Shown here piece by piece: positions 10,044-19,090 of a stretch of 64,000 nt of DNA. Below the pieces are notes generated by a model. The model saw only the letters and a program-made list of their open reading frames with translations, ran no database searches and had not been told where the DNA came from. Source of the DNA: Martinezella tropici (GTDB taxonomy: Bacteria; Pseudomonadota; Alphaproteobacteria; Rhizobiales; Rhizobiaceae); the NCBI RefSeq assembly GCF_003287875.1, contig NZ_QMKK01000022.1, positions 248,001-312,000 on the forward strand, given 5' to 3'. Position 1 is the stretch's first letter. Every line of letters begins with the position of its first letter. A program made the translations under genes and the position numbers.

Positions 10044-10847
10044 TCAGTCAGAGCCGGCGACGTCAAGCTGATGGGCCATGGAGACCGCCACGCGACGGTC
10101 GTTCTCATTGGCAACGGAAAATGCCTGCTCCTGCAGGTCTTCCATCCAGCTGCAGTCCTTCGGCTTGCACTTGTCCAGTGCCGCCGTCATGAAGGCGAGA
10201 CCCCGGATGGATTGACCTTCCTGGAACAGGATATTGCCGAAGACGGCCATGGCACCCGGATGGCCGCTCTTGCGTGCCTGGTTCAGCCACTTCTTGGCCT
10301 GCTGCACATTGGTGGCGCCGCCCTCGCCCGTCAGCATCATCTGCGCGAGCTGAAACTGCGCTTCAGGAACGCCGAAGGTGGATGCAACCTGGAAATAAAG
10401 CTGGCGGGCCTGATTGAGATCGATCTTGACCGGGCTGTTGGCAATACCGGTCTTGTAGTAGCTGGCAAGCGCAAGCAGCGCGTTGATAAAGAAGCCGGTA
10501 TCTTCCGAACCCGGCTCCACGCCCTGCTGGGCGATCTCGCTATAGATCTTGAACGCTTCGAAATCGTTCTGCGTCACACCGTCGCCATCTGCATACATGT
10601 TGGCGAGAGCCCAGCGCGAGCCCGTATGGCCCTTTTCGGCGGCATAACGATAGGCTTCGACCGCCTCTTCCTTCTGCCCGTTCTTGTAGGCCTTGAAGCC
10701 GAACTTGAAGAGGTCGAACGGACCCGATTCCTTGGTGACACCGGCATTGATATCGAATGCCTTGGCTTGACCTGCCAACACCACTGCCGTGGCAAGGGAC
10801 AGGCTGAGCATCATGACTCTCGCTGATATGAACTCGGACTTAAACAT
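10044..10847 (-). CDS. exoR: Exopolysaccharide regulator ExoR
   Basis: Periplasmic repressor protein that in Sinorhizobium and Agrobacterium binds the sensor kinase ExoS/ChvG and holds the ChvI regulon off, controlling succinoglycan, flagella and symbiosis. The 267-residue product starts MFKSEFISARVMML, has a signal peptide ending near AGQAKAF, and contains Sel1-type repeats such as AAEKGHTGSRWALANMYADG and FGVPEAQFQLAQMMLTGEGG. The frame is open eight codons further upstream, but the ATG at 10847 gives the normal signal peptide. In known systems ExoR is cleaved after acid or host signals; no partner gene is nearby. Confidence 0.93.
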   Translation of the reverse strand: MFKSEFISARVMMLSLSLATAVVLAGQAKAFDINAGVTKESGPFDLFKFGFKAYKNGQKEEAVEAYRYAAEKGHTGSRWALANMYADGDGVTQNDFEAFKIYSEIAQQGVEPGSEDTGFFINALLALASYYKTGIANSPVKIDLNQARQLYFQVASTFGVPEAQFQLAQMMLTGEGGATNVQQAKKWLNQARKSGHPGAMAVFGNILFQEGQSIRGLAFMTAALDKCKPKDCSWMEDLQEQAFSVANENDRRVAVSMAHQLDVAGSD

Positions 10848-11441
10848 AACAGTCGATTTCTTTCGCTCCATTCGGGCCTGTCACGGCGCTTGCATGAACG
10901 CCGTCAGTTTCGCGAATGTTTTCCCTGATGGCGCATGAGACTGGATCATCCTTTGCAAAGACGGTTCCCATGGCATTCAACCGAGGCTGTTTGCCACAAT
11001 TGCGAGCATAGCTTGCAATTATGTCCAAACCAGCATTCGTGCGGCCGTTATCGCATCCCATCGCCGACCCTGCGCTCTCATTCGCTTGCCGAGGAGTGAG
11101 ATCGAACGTCGTCAGGCTGACGGTTTCCCTTGGCGGACAAAGACTTTTCCCCTGCATCGGAAGCATCACGGCCCCGATCCCGGATTGTTGCTTATGCCAA
11201 AGTGGAAGTTCACCCATCGATCGTTTACGCACTTTCTACAAGGCCAACCCCTGTGCCCACGTAATCGCTGCTCCCCATTTGTGGCGGGAAATGGACAAAT
11301 TGTAATCTGATCACGTGGCTGCAATGTCTTGAAATAGAGTGTTGCTAATTCGTCACAAAGATTTGACCGACCTTGTGACTTCCTTAACCATAAATCCGGC
11401 AAAGAGGCCGGTTTGACGCTTCGACCCATCCAAGCCAGGCA
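10848..11441. promoter_or_regulatory. Long upstream region of exoR
   Basis: About 600 bases without a credible gene. It contains an inverted repeat GTCACAA (11352-11358) / TTGTGAC (11373-11379) with a 14-base spacer, about 500 bases upstream of exoR. Any open frames here have implausible composition. Confidence 0.35.
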
Positions 11442-11473
11442 AAGAAAAGCCGCGGGACTTGTACAGGCCCGCG
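11442..11473 (-). terminator. Terminator after the FadL-like gene
   Basis: On the minus strand CGCGGG (complement of 11468-11473) pairs with CCCGCG (complement of 11451-11456) and is followed by GCTTTTCTTT. A second 9-base inverted repeat (11499-11507 with 11524-11532) overlaps the stop codon of the gene. Confidence 0.5.
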
Positions 11474-11530
11474 ACCTTGTCGATATGATGAGGCGATAGA
11501 CGATAAGCTTGTCAATCCAACGACTTATCG

Positions 11531-12784
11531 TCAGAAGCTGACTTTCACCGACGTCTGAAGAGCGGCGACCAGGTCATTGCCGAAGCTATAGGTCGCATCA
11601 TCGCCATAGACGATGCCGCCGCGGGTGACAGGCCCGGATTTGCCTGATGTCATGAGGCCAAGCGCGCCGCCGAAGTTGAACTGAACGTGCTCCGTCGCCT
11701 TGTAGGCAACACCTGCGCCGAGTGTCCACGTGTCGGAGTTCATGCCGTAGCCGTCGCTCGTACCGCGATCCCAGCTCAGGCTGATCGCGCCGCTCCATTT
11801 GTCATTGAATTTATGCCCGATACCGCCCGTGATGGTCCAGCCGTCGCGATACAGAAGGTCAAGCGAGGTCAATTGCGTCGGACCGCCGGTCCTGCAGGCT
11901 ATGCTGCGGGTCGAGGTCGGGCAAAGGGCGATGCTTTGCAGAACGCTCCAATTCGTCCATTTGACCGAGCCGAAGGCCAGCCAGTCCGGCGCGATGCCAC
12001 TCTGCACTTTCCACTCCAGCGAGTCCGGGGCATCCGCAGACCCGAAGACGGAGGTGACCGAGCCGAAGAACGGCCGAATCGGCGGCAGCTCGGTCAGATC
12101 CACACTGCCCTTGAGATTGTCGTACTTGACCCGGCTGTTATAGACGAGGCTCGTGCGGAAGGCATATTCGGGGATTTCATAGGCCAGGCCGGCGCGCCAG
12201 CCCCAACCGTGACCGTCCACATCGAGCGAGCCGACGCCGTCGTAGACAGAGGAAAGCGGAGCCGGGATGGCCGAGACGAGGCGTGATTTGAAACCGCTGA
12301 CCTCCTGGTAGAAGCCGCCGCCGATGATGCGAAATTCGCCCGGACCTGCATCGAACTTGTACGAGCAGGTCGCTCCATAATTGTTCGTGCGGACCTTCAC
12401 CTTGATTTCATTATTGGCGCCAGCCCAGTTCTTACCCTCATAGAGATACCCGCCGAATGGCTGGGAATAGTCGGCCATGCAGTCGATGTTGTCGGTGATG
12501 CCGATCTTGAAGGCGGCATAAGGCATCGCGTAATTTTTCGAGGCATCGGTCGAGTGGCTTCGGTTATTGAGATTGCCGTCTGTCGGATCGATGTCTTTCG
12601 CATTCTTCAACTTGCGGTCCGGCATGACATAGGTAACGCCGGACTCGAAGACATAACGACCCTTGTCGAAGAGCAAGTCGATGTCATAACCGGAACGATC
12701 GAGGCCGCCCGCAAAGGCTGCGCTCGCAAAAGACGTACCGATGACGAATGAAACTGCGCTCCTCAACGCAATAGAAAATGCCAT
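11531..12784 (-). CDS. FadL/OmpP1-family outer-membrane transporter
   Basis: A 417-residue outer-membrane beta-barrel protein resembling the FadL family of hydrophobic-compound channels. It has a signal peptide (SAVSFVIGTSFASAAFAGGL), then alternating amphipathic strands with family-like pieces GWGWRAGLAYEIPEYAFRTS, WTNWSVLQ and TWTLGAGVAYKATEHVQFNFG, and ends in the aromatic TSVKVSF typical of barrels inserted by the BAM complex. The ATG at 12784 follows GGGGGAG at good spacing. Substrate is unknown; long-chain fatty acids are only the family default. Confidence 0.75.
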   Translation of the reverse strand: MAFSIALRSAVSFVIGTSFASAAFAGGLDRSGYDIDLLFDKGRYVFESGVTYVMPDRKLKNAKDIDPTDGNLNNRSHSTDASKNYAMPYAAFKIGITDNIDCMADYSQPFGGYLYEGKNWAGANNEIKVKVRTNNYGATCSYKFDAGPGEFRIIGGGFYQEVSGFKSRLVSAIPAPLSSVYDGVGSLDVDGHGWGWRAGLAYEIPEYAFRTSLVYNSRVKYDNLKGSVDLTELPPIRPFFGSVTSVFGSADAPDSLEWKVQSGIAPDWLAFGSVKWTNWSVLQSIALCPTSTRSIACRTGGPTQLTSLDLLYRDGWTITGGIGHKFNDKWSGAISLSWDRGTSDGYGMNSDTWTLGAGVAYKATEHVQFNFGGALGLMTSGKSGPVTRGGIVYGDDATYSFGNDLVAALQTSVKVSF

Positions 12785-13285
12785 TGTAACTCCCCCACGT
12801 GTGCATTCGCTTTTTCGATTGTTGCGACGATCACTTGAATTGGCAATGCGGCCTACAAGGGATGAAACCCGGTAAAAGAGTGATTGATTTACGTAAGAAA
12901 ACGAACTGCGCCGCACAAAAACTGTGCAATTAGGTAAATTTTTCCTTTTTAATGTCATTTTCTTCCCTGCTTAGATTTTTATTCTTCGCGGCAATAATTC
13001 TGTTACAATATGACAACAGCTCTGTTTTTCACGAACAGCGAGCGGATTCCATGTAATATGTTTTGCCTGTGTGAAACTGGCGGTGGATTAGGGCGCACGG
13101 CTCAGTTCATCGACATCGAATCAAAGAAACAAACAAGAAAGGCACGCAACGTAAGCCGCGTGCCTTGCATCAAATTTGAAAGCATGTCGTGCAAAGGCGT
13201 ACAGTGATTTGCGATTACGACATGCACAAGATCAAGAACTTAGGCGAATCTGAAAGATCCGCGATACGCTTCAGTTCTCTCTTTC
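12785..13285. other. Gene-poor interval between FadL-like gene and valS
   Basis: About 500 relatively AT-rich bases. It holds the upstream region of the FadL-like gene and a hairpin that may end valS. A 65-codon plus-strand frame at 13010-13207 has no family resemblance and no ribosome-binding site and is not called. Confidence 0.4.
13120..13166 (-). terminator. Candidate terminator for valS
   Basis: A perfect 9-base inverted repeat (AAGGCACGC at 13139-13147 with GCGTGCCTT at 13158-13166) is followed on the minus strand by TTTCTTGTTTGTTTC. It lies about 120 bases beyond the valS stop. Confidence 0.5.
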
Positions 13286-16129
13286 TCAGCTCGCTTCACT
13301 GACCCGTGCCAGTGCCACCTTCAGGCTCGCCTGTTGCCCTTCGAGTTCACCGAGGCGCTCACGTTCGGCGGCGACCACATCCGGATTCGCGTTCGCAACG
13401 AACTTCTCGTTCGAAAGCTTGCCGTTGATGCGCGCGATCTCCTGGTCGTTCTTGGCGATCGCCTTTTCAAGGCGCGCCTTTTCGGCCGAGAGATCGATGA
13501 GGCTGCCGAGCGGCAGGCAGACGGTCGCCTCGCCGACAACGATCTGTGCCGCACCTTTCGGCGCGGTATCGGCAAGCGAGACCGCTTCCACACGCGCCAG
13601 CCGCTTGATGGCGGCGTCGTGACGGAATAGTCGCTCCCGAGTCAGGCTGTTCGCATCGACGACCACCAGCGGAGCGGTCGCTGCCGGAGGCACGTTCATT
13701 TCCGAGCGCACCGAACGAATGCCGGAAACAAGGTCGATCAGCCAGTTGATTTCATCGGCGGCAACATCATCCGCATAGGAAGGCGTCGGCCAATCGGCAT
13801 GGCAGATCAGGCCGTCGCGCTCATTGCCCTCGCCGGCCGTATGCGCCCAAAGCTCTTCGGTCATGAAGGGCATGAACGGATGCAGCAGCTTGTAGGTTTC
13901 TTCGAGAACATAAGCAGCGCAGGACTGGGCTTCCGCCTTGGCGTTCTTGTCGTCACCGTTGAAGATCGGCTTCAGCAGTTCAAGATACCAGTCGCAGAAC
14001 TGGTTCCAGATGAAGCGATAAAGCGCGCTTGCCGCATCGTTGAAGCGGAAGCTTTCCAGCGCTTCGGTAACGTCGCGCTCGGCACGCGCCAGCTCGGTCA
14101 GGATCCAGCGATTGACAGTGAGTTCGGCTGCTTCCGGCACGAAATGCGGGTCGCTCTTGGCGCCGTTCATCTCGGCAAAGCGCGTCGCGTTCCAGAGCTT
14201 GGTGCCGAAATTGCGATAGCCGGCGATACGGGCCGGATCGAGCTTCACGTCGCGCCCCTGCGCCGCCATGATCGCCAGCGTAAAGCGCAGGGAATCGGCG
14301 CCGTACTGGTCGATCAGTTCCAACGGATCGATGACGTTGCCCTTGGACTTCGACATCTTCTGTCCGTTCTTGTCGCGCACCAGCGCATGGACATAGACCG
14401 TGCTGAATGGCTCGACAGGCTCGCCATTCTCATCCTTCATGAAATGCAGGCCCATCATCATCATGCGGGCAACCCAGAAGAAGATGATGTCGAAGCCGGT
14501 AACGAGGACATTCGTCGGATAGTAGCGCGCCAATTCCGGCGTCTCATCCGGCCAGCCGAGCGTCGAGAACGGCCAGAGCGCGGACGAGAACCAGGTATCG
14601 AGCACGTCTTCGTCGCGCGTCAGGATTTCGCCCGGCTTGAAGTTCTCCAGCAGGTCCTCGACATAGGCCTTCATCGGCCCCTCATGCGAGAGATAATGCT
14701 GGATCGCCGCCTGCAGTGCCTCTTCTTCGGTCTTCTCAACGAAGACCTGACCATCCGGTCCATACCAGGCGGGAATCTGGTGACCCCACCAGAGCTGACG
14801 CGAAACGCACCACGGCTGAATGTTTTCCATCCAGTCGTAATAGGTCTTGTCCCAGCTCTTCGGAACGAGCTTCGTGCGGCCGTCGCGGACGGAGGCGATC
14901 GCCGGTTCGGCAAGCGTCTTGGCGTCGACATACCACTGCTCGGTCAGGCGCGGCTCGATCGGCACGCCGCCACGGTCGCCATGCGGAACCATGTGCTTGT
15001 GCGGCTCGACCCTATCCAGCAATTCGGATTCTTCGAAAATGCGGACGATGATCTTGCGCGCCTCGAAGCGATCCTTGCCTTCCAGCTCGTCCCATGCGCC
15101 ATGCAAGGCGGCCGGATGATCGAGACCTTCGAGGAAATCCTCGTTGTCCTTGATGGTTATGGTGGCTTCCGGGGTCAGAATATTGACGACGCGCAGACCG
15201 CGGCGCTTGCCGACTTCGAAATCGTTGAAATCATGCGCAGGCGTCATCTTCACCGCGCCCGTGCCAGCCGTCGGATCCGGATATTCGTCGCCGACGATCG
15301 GGATGCGGCGACCGACGATCGGCAGGATGACGTGCTTGCCGATGATCGACTTGTAGCGTTCGTCGCTCGGATTGACCGCGACGCCGGTATCGCCGAGCAT
15401 TGTCTCGGGACGGGTGGTGGCGACGACGAGATAGTCGCGCGTCTCCCATTCCGTCGGCTTGCCCTCGTCATCGAAGGCAATCGGATGCTGATAGGTGACG
15501 CCCGGCTCCAGCGGATAGCGCAGGTACCAGAGATTGCCGTTGACCTCGTGCTGCTCGACCTCGATATCCGAAATCGCGGTCAGCATCTTCGGATCCCAGT
15601 TGACCAGCCGCTTGTCGCGATAGATCAGGCCTTCCTTGTAGAGCGTGACGAAGACTTCGAGAACGGCCTTGGACAGGCCCTCGTCCATGGTGAAGCGTTC
15701 GCGCGACCAGTCGCAGGAGGCACCGAGGCGCTTGAGCTGGTTGAAGATCAGGCCGCCCGATTCCGCCTTCCATTCCCAAACCTTCTCGATGAAGGCTTCG
15801 CGTCCCATCTTGTGGCGATCCGGCTGCTGGCGTTCGGCCAGGCGACGCTCGACGACCATCTGCGTGGCGATGCCGGCATGGTCCATACCAGGCTGCCAGA
15901 GAACGTCCTTGCCGCGCATGCGCTCGAACCGCACCATGATGTCCTGCAGCGTGTTGTTCAGCGCATGGCCCATGTGCAGCGAACCAGTCACGTTCGGCGG
16001 CGGAATGACGATGGTGAAGGTTTCCGCACCCGGCTTGGCGTTCGCGCCGGCGCGAAAGGCGTCGGCCTCATCCCATTTTTGGGCGATCTTCGGTTCGACG
16101 GCGGCGGAATCATATGTTTTGTCGAGCAT
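13286..16129 (-). CDS. valS: Valyl-tRNA synthetase
   Basis: Class I synthetase charging tRNA-Val, with an editing (CP1) domain that removes mischarged threonine. The 947-residue protein has HMGH at residues 52-55 (PPPNVTGSLHMGH), the editing-domain signature TTRPETMLGDT, GTGAVKMTPAHD, the catalytic segment DVLDTWFSSALWPFSTLGWP, and KMSKSKGNVIDP. The C-terminus ends in the coiled-coil arm (EKARLEKAIAKNDQEIARIN) typical of ValS. The ATG at 16129 begins MLDKTYDSAAVE; the frame continues upstream but without resemblance to the family. Confidence 0.96.
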   Translation of the reverse strand: MLDKTYDSAAVEPKIAQKWDEADAFRAGANAKPGAETFTIVIPPPNVTGSLHMGHALNNTLQDIMVRFERMRGKDVLWQPGMDHAGIATQMVVERRLAERQQPDRHKMGREAFIEKVWEWKAESGGLIFNQLKRLGASCDWSRERFTMDEGLSKAVLEVFVTLYKEGLIYRDKRLVNWDPKMLTAISDIEVEQHEVNGNLWYLRYPLEPGVTYQHPIAFDDEGKPTEWETRDYLVVATTRPETMLGDTGVAVNPSDERYKSIIGKHVILPIVGRRIPIVGDEYPDPTAGTGAVKMTPAHDFNDFEVGKRRGLRVVNILTPEATITIKDNEDFLEGLDHPAALHGAWDELEGKDRFEARKIIVRIFEESELLDRVEPHKHMVPHGDRGGVPIEPRLTEQWYVDAKTLAEPAIASVRDGRTKLVPKSWDKTYYDWMENIQPWCVSRQLWWGHQIPAWYGPDGQVFVEKTEEEALQAAIQHYLSHEGPMKAYVEDLLENFKPGEILTRDEDVLDTWFSSALWPFSTLGWPDETPELARYYPTNVLVTGFDIIFFWVARMMMMGLHFMKDENGEPVEPFSTVYVHALVRDKNGQKMSKSKGNVIDPLELIDQYGADSLRFTLAIMAAQGRDVKLDPARIAGYRNFGTKLWNATRFAEMNGAKSDPHFVPEAAELTVNRWILTELARAERDVTEALESFRFNDAASALYRFIWNQFCDWYLELLKPIFNGDDKNAKAEAQSCAAYVLEETYKLLHPFMPFMTEELWAHTAGEGNERDGLICHADWPTPSYADDVAADEINWLIDLVSGIRSVRSEMNVPPAATAPLVVVDANSLTRERLFRHDAAIKRLARVEAVSLADTAPKGAAQIVVGEATVCLPLGSLIDLSAEKARLEKAIAKNDQEIARINGKLSNEKFVANANPDVVAAERERLGELEGQQASLKVALARVSEAS

Positions 16130-16194
16130 TTTATGACCGGATCTTGAGGATTGGATGATGCGGGTTGTAAATAGGATGGCTGTGGGCAAGTCAA

Positions 16195-16227
16195 TAAAAA
16201 AGCCGCCCCGGAGCCCGGAGCGGCGGA
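16195..16227 (-). terminator. Terminator after popZ
   Basis: On the minus strand GCCGCTCC and GGGGCGGC form a GC-rich stem followed by TTTTTT (A run at 16196-16201 on the plus strand), about 25 bases beyond the popZ stop and upstream of valS. It suggests that popZ and valS are separate transcripts. Confidence 0.75.
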
Positions 16228-16250
16228 TCTGCTACCCGAAGCTCAGGCTG

Positions 16251-17138
16251 TCAGCGGCGCGGGCCGCGGGCCACTCGTTCGATTTCCTCGCGCACGAGGC
16301 GCTCGACGAGGGTCGGCAGATTATCGTCGAGCCATTCCTGCAGCATGGGGCGCAGCATTTCCTGAGCCAGTTCATCGAGGGAGCGGCGCGGGCCGCCATC
16401 GACGATGGCGGCAAGCTCTTCAAACGAACGGGTAACCTGCGCGCCGGCTGCTTCAGACATCAGCGGCGATGCAGACACGAGCTGGGCCGGCGGCAGGGAC
16501 GCTTCCATTTCCGCCGCAACGGCAGCGGTCGGCTCCGGAGCCTGGAAAACCGGTGACTCGACCGACGCGGCTACCTGAGGCACCGGGGCAGCGACCGTCG
16601 GCTGCAATTCTTCCCTTTCGGATTCGGCACCGACCTCTGCGGCAGCCTGCATGGCCAGTGAAGCTGCCGGCGCTGCGATATCGGCAATGGTGTGCCGCAA
16701 CGGCACATCGGCCATCGGCTCGACATGGACTTCGGCAAGACGCGCGGCCATGGCCGGCGGCAATTCACGCGGCTGCGGGGGCTCGCGCCCGGCATTCAGC
16801 AATGCAGCGGCGTTGCGTTCGGATGCAGCGCGCACACGCGCGGCGACATCCGCCAGCGACAGGCCGCGACCGGCACCATCCGGCTCGGCAACGGGCATTT
16901 GCGAGTTTGCGGCGACGAAACGCGGGTCCTGCTCCGCGGCACGGGCGCGATCCGCGGCAGCGAACTCTTCATCCACGGTCAGCGGAATATCGTCGTCGCG
17001 CATGCTGGAAGCGGCAAGATGAGGGGAGGAAATCGGCTTGGTGCCTACAGGCTCGTTGCTTTCGATGATCCTGCGGATCGATGCCAGGATCTCTTCCATG
17101 GACGGTTCACGCACTACATTTGGCTGAGCCATATTCAT
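16251..17138 (-). CDS. popZ: Polar organizing protein PopZ (DUF2497)
   Basis: PopZ self-assembles at the cell pole and anchors the centromere/ParB complex in alphaproteobacteria; in Rhizobiales it marks the growing pole. The 295-residue product has the conserved N-terminal helix EPSMEEILASIRRIIE that recruits partners, a long acidic Pro/Ala-rich disordered middle, and the conserved C-terminal assembly region SLDELAQEMLRPMLQEWLD followed by LVERLVREEIERVARG. An ATG two codons in (17132) has better spacing from GGGG and is an equally good start. Confidence 0.88.
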   Translation of the reverse strand: MNMAQPNVVREPSMEEILASIRRIIESNEPVGTKPISSPHLAASSMRDDDIPLTVDEEFAAADRARAAEQDPRFVAANSQMPVAEPDGAGRGLSLADVAARVRAASERNAAALLNAGREPPQPRELPPAMAARLAEVHVEPMADVPLRHTIADIAAPAASLAMQAAAEVGAESEREELQPTVAAPVPQVAASVESPVFQAPEPTAAVAAEMEASLPPAQLVSASPLMSEAAGAQVTRSFEELAAIVDGGPRRSLDELAQEMLRPMLQEWLDDNLPTLVERLVREEIERVARGPRR

Positions 17139-17317
17139 CCCCGTTTTCCATATTCAACGACCGGAAACGCGCCAACACGGCACCCGAATCAGGGCCACCC
17201 TAGATGACTGCCTTCGGGAAAAAAATCACCGTCAAAGCACTAAACCCGGTGATGCACAGTTTTGTTACGACCACGACGAATCGCTCCATCGCCTGCGATT
17301 CTGCCACAGGCGACGGC

Positions 17318-17347
17318 AATAAAAAACAGGCGCCTCAAGGCGCCTGT
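17318..17347 (-). terminator. Terminator after pcm
   Basis: A perfect 9-10 base stem (ACAGGCGCC / GGCGCCTGT, loop TCAA) at 17326-17347 is followed on the minus strand by TTTTTTATT, about 32 bases past the pcm stop. Confidence 0.85.
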
Positions 17348-17378
17348 CGCAAGCTGGATCATCAGACCGTTCTGAAAA

Positions 17379-18047
17379 TCAGAATACGAATTCCTTGGCC
17401 TTGGCAAAGCCCGGCAGCGGCTTGATCGATGCGTTGAAAAAGACGTTTTCCGAGAAGGCGCCGCGTTCGCGCATGAAAACAGTGGCGCGGGCGGCATGGC
17501 CATAGCCGATGACCGTGATCAGGCGGCCGTCTTCGCCGAGTTGGTCGAGCAGTCCCTGCGGCAGCTGCTCGATCGAGCCATCGATAAAAATCACGTCATA
17601 GGGGGCATTGCCGGCGTACCCCTTTTCCAGATCACCGGTGACGACCGTGACATTGTCATAGCCGAGTGCGGCGATATTGGCCTTGGCCTGAGCGGCAAGT
17701 TCCTCATCGCTTTCGAGGGCGACGACCTTTTCGGCGAGCAGCGACAGGATGGCGGCTACATATCCAGTGCCGCAGCCGACATCGAGAACCTTGTCTTGCT
17801 TGGTGATGACGCCAAGCTGCAGAAGCTTTGCCAATGGCGATGCCTCCATGAGAAAGCGGGCCGGCTTGCCGGCCGACGCAGCGGCGATCTCGATGTCATT
17901 GTCGATATAAGCCAGGAGCTTTGACTTCTCCGGCACGAAATTTTGGCGCGGTACCGTCAAAAAGGCGTTCAACACGGAATGGGAGGTGACATCCGTCGTC
18001 CGGATCTGGTTCTCGACCATCTTCACGCGCGCTGCTTCGAAATCCAT
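17379..18047 (-). CDS. pcm: Protein-L-isoaspartate O-methyltransferase-family protein
   Basis: SAM-dependent methyltransferase resembling PCMT, which repairs isoaspartyl residues in damaged proteins. The 222-residue protein has the PCMT-like N-terminus (RVKMVENQIRTTDVTSHSVL, PRQNFVP), the SAM-binding motif VLDVGCGTGYVAAIL around residues 87-101, an acidic motif ALESDEEL, and VIFIDGSIEQLP. The glycine motif differs from the typical EIGTGSGYQ of classical PCMTs, so the true substrate in this alphaproteobacterial subgroup is uncertain. It is monocistronic, with its own terminator. Confidence 0.8.
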   Translation of the reverse strand: MDFEAARVKMVENQIRTTDVTSHSVLNAFLTVPRQNFVPEKSKLLAYIDNDIEIAAASAGKPARFLMEASPLAKLLQLGVITKQDKVLDVGCGTGYVAAILSLLAEKVVALESDEELAAQAKANIAALGYDNVTVVTGDLEKGYAGNAPYDVIFIDGSIEQLPQGLLDQLGEDGRLITVIGYGHAARATVFMRERGAFSENVFFNASIKPLPGFAKAKEFVF

Positions 18048-18406
18048 CTTGTCCTCTTGCGCCCTTCATGCCCGAACGGGCCTGCTCTGCTTTCTGTTAC
18101 GCGTGTCTTAATCGCCTGACGCCACGCTTTCAAGGCATTGCGGCAACTGGGGCGGAGATTCATGGCCAGACGTCGCCCGCGCACAACAAACGGCGCCCTG
18201 GAATGCGGGTCCGAACCTCTCGACAAATCCCGTTGCCGACGACATCGCGCTGCTCGCCGTGCTTCAGATCGAAGCATCCGTTAGTAAAATGTTAACTTCC
18301 CAGGACCACGCTTCATAACCTGGAACCGCCTGAGTGTGGTCACAGATCAACCTTCCGGCCCGAAGCCTTTCGGGTTAAGACTAAATTCGAATAGAAGGTG
18401 ACTGGG
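18048..18406. promoter_or_regulatory. Region between pcm and the small-peptide gene
   Basis: About 360 bases without a credible larger gene. It contains a CCCGAA/TTCGGG hairpin (18359-18374) shortly before the small membrane-peptide frame. No clear promoter was identified. Confidence 0.3.
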
Positions 18407-18490
18407 ATGCCTGTCTCTCTCGTTCTTTTCGTTGCAACCTCGTTGCCGCTCGTGGTCTTCCTGGCTGCCAGTCTTTCTTCCATGATGTAG
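18407..18490 (+). CDS. Candidate 27-residue hydrophobic peptide
   Basis: A short frame reading MPVSLVLFVATSLPLVVFLA and seven more residues, almost entirely one membrane segment. It has a good ribosome-binding site (AAGGTG six bases before the ATG) and stops eight bases before the next gene's ATG, so the two may be translationally coupled. It could be a membrane micropeptide or only a translated leader for the downstream gene. It is not recognised as a known family. Confidence 0.4.
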   Translation: MPVSLVLFVATSLPLVVFLAASLSSMM

Positions 18491-18498
18491 GTTTCCGA

Positions 18499-18924
18499 AT
18501 GAGGCTTTCGCTCTCCCTCGCAGCGCTTCTCCTTCTTCTGCCTCAAGGCGCATCGAGCGAGGAAGCTCCGCAGGAGGCGACGCCCATCATCGGACACGTC
18601 GTGACCGGAAAACAGCTAGACGAATGGTGCGAAGAGGATCGCACGCTCGCTTCGGTCTATATTCAGGGCATTCTCGACGAAGCGCAGCGGACGAAAAACC
18701 TGACAATCCGTGCCACCAAGCAGACGCCGAAGAACTCGTCCCGCTACGAGCGCTATCTTCAGCAATTTGTCGGCGCCTTCTGCCTGCCGCCCGATCTCAG
18801 CAACACAAAGGCAACCGCGATCGCCTGCAAGTGGATGGCGGAACACTCATGGCAGCTCGAACGCCCCGCCAGTTCGCTGATCGCACGTTCCTACAAATTC
18901 GCCTTTCCATGCCTTGAGGAATAG
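18499..18924 (+). CDS. Rap1a/Tai-like small secreted protein
   Basis: A 141-residue protein with a signal peptide (LSLAALLLLLPQGASSEE) and a mature domain whose pattern matches the Rap1a/Tai family: TGKQLDEWC, YIQGILDEA, FCLPPDLS and a terminal IARSYKFAFPC. Members are known as immunity proteins against type VI amidase effectors (Tai) or resistance-associated proteins (Rap1a), but many rhizobial members stand alone, as here; no type VI effector is nearby. Three conserved cysteines may form disulfides in the periplasm. The gene follows the 27-residue peptide frame by eight bases. Confidence 0.6.
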   Translation: MRLSLSLAALLLLLPQGASSEEAPQEATPIIGHVVTGKQLDEWCEEDRTLASVYIQGILDEAQRTKNLTIRATKQTPKNSSRYERYLQQFVGAFCLPPDLSNTKATAIACKWMAEHSWQLERPASSLIARSYKFAFPCLEE

Positions 18925-19056
18925 GCATTCACAGTCCCTGCGGCTTCAACTCCCATAAGCAATTGAATCTTCCAAAATCCCGCCCCAGCATGAAGACCCG
19001 TGGAACAATGCCTTTGCTTGGCCCACGTCACCGAGGCACGCAACATCTCATTCCTG
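18925..19056. other. Spacer before the small-RNA candidate
   Basis: Short stretch between the Rap1a/Tai-like gene and the promoter at 19057. No gene or hairpin recognised. Confidence 0.4.
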
Positions 19057-19084
19057 TTGACAATTAGTAAGTAAAACTTATAAT
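19057..19084 (+). promoter_or_regulatory. Near-consensus sigma-70 promoter
   Basis: TTGACA (19057-19062) and TATAAT (19079-19084), both perfect hexamers, are separated by 16 bases. Transcription would start near 19091. No protein gene begins within the next 200 bases, but a terminator lies about 60 bases downstream. Confidence 0.7.
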
Positions 19085-19090
19085 TAGGAC

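Noticed and set aside
13010-13207. 65-codon plus-strand frame in the FadL/valS gap
   Set aside because: No ribosome-binding site, no family resemblance, and it overlaps the likely valS terminator region.
17139-17378. Possible missing tolC between pcm and popZ
   Set aside because: I recall tolC beside pcm and valS in some Rhizobiaceae, but this is from memory; the 240-base gap shows no remnant, so no loss can be claimed.
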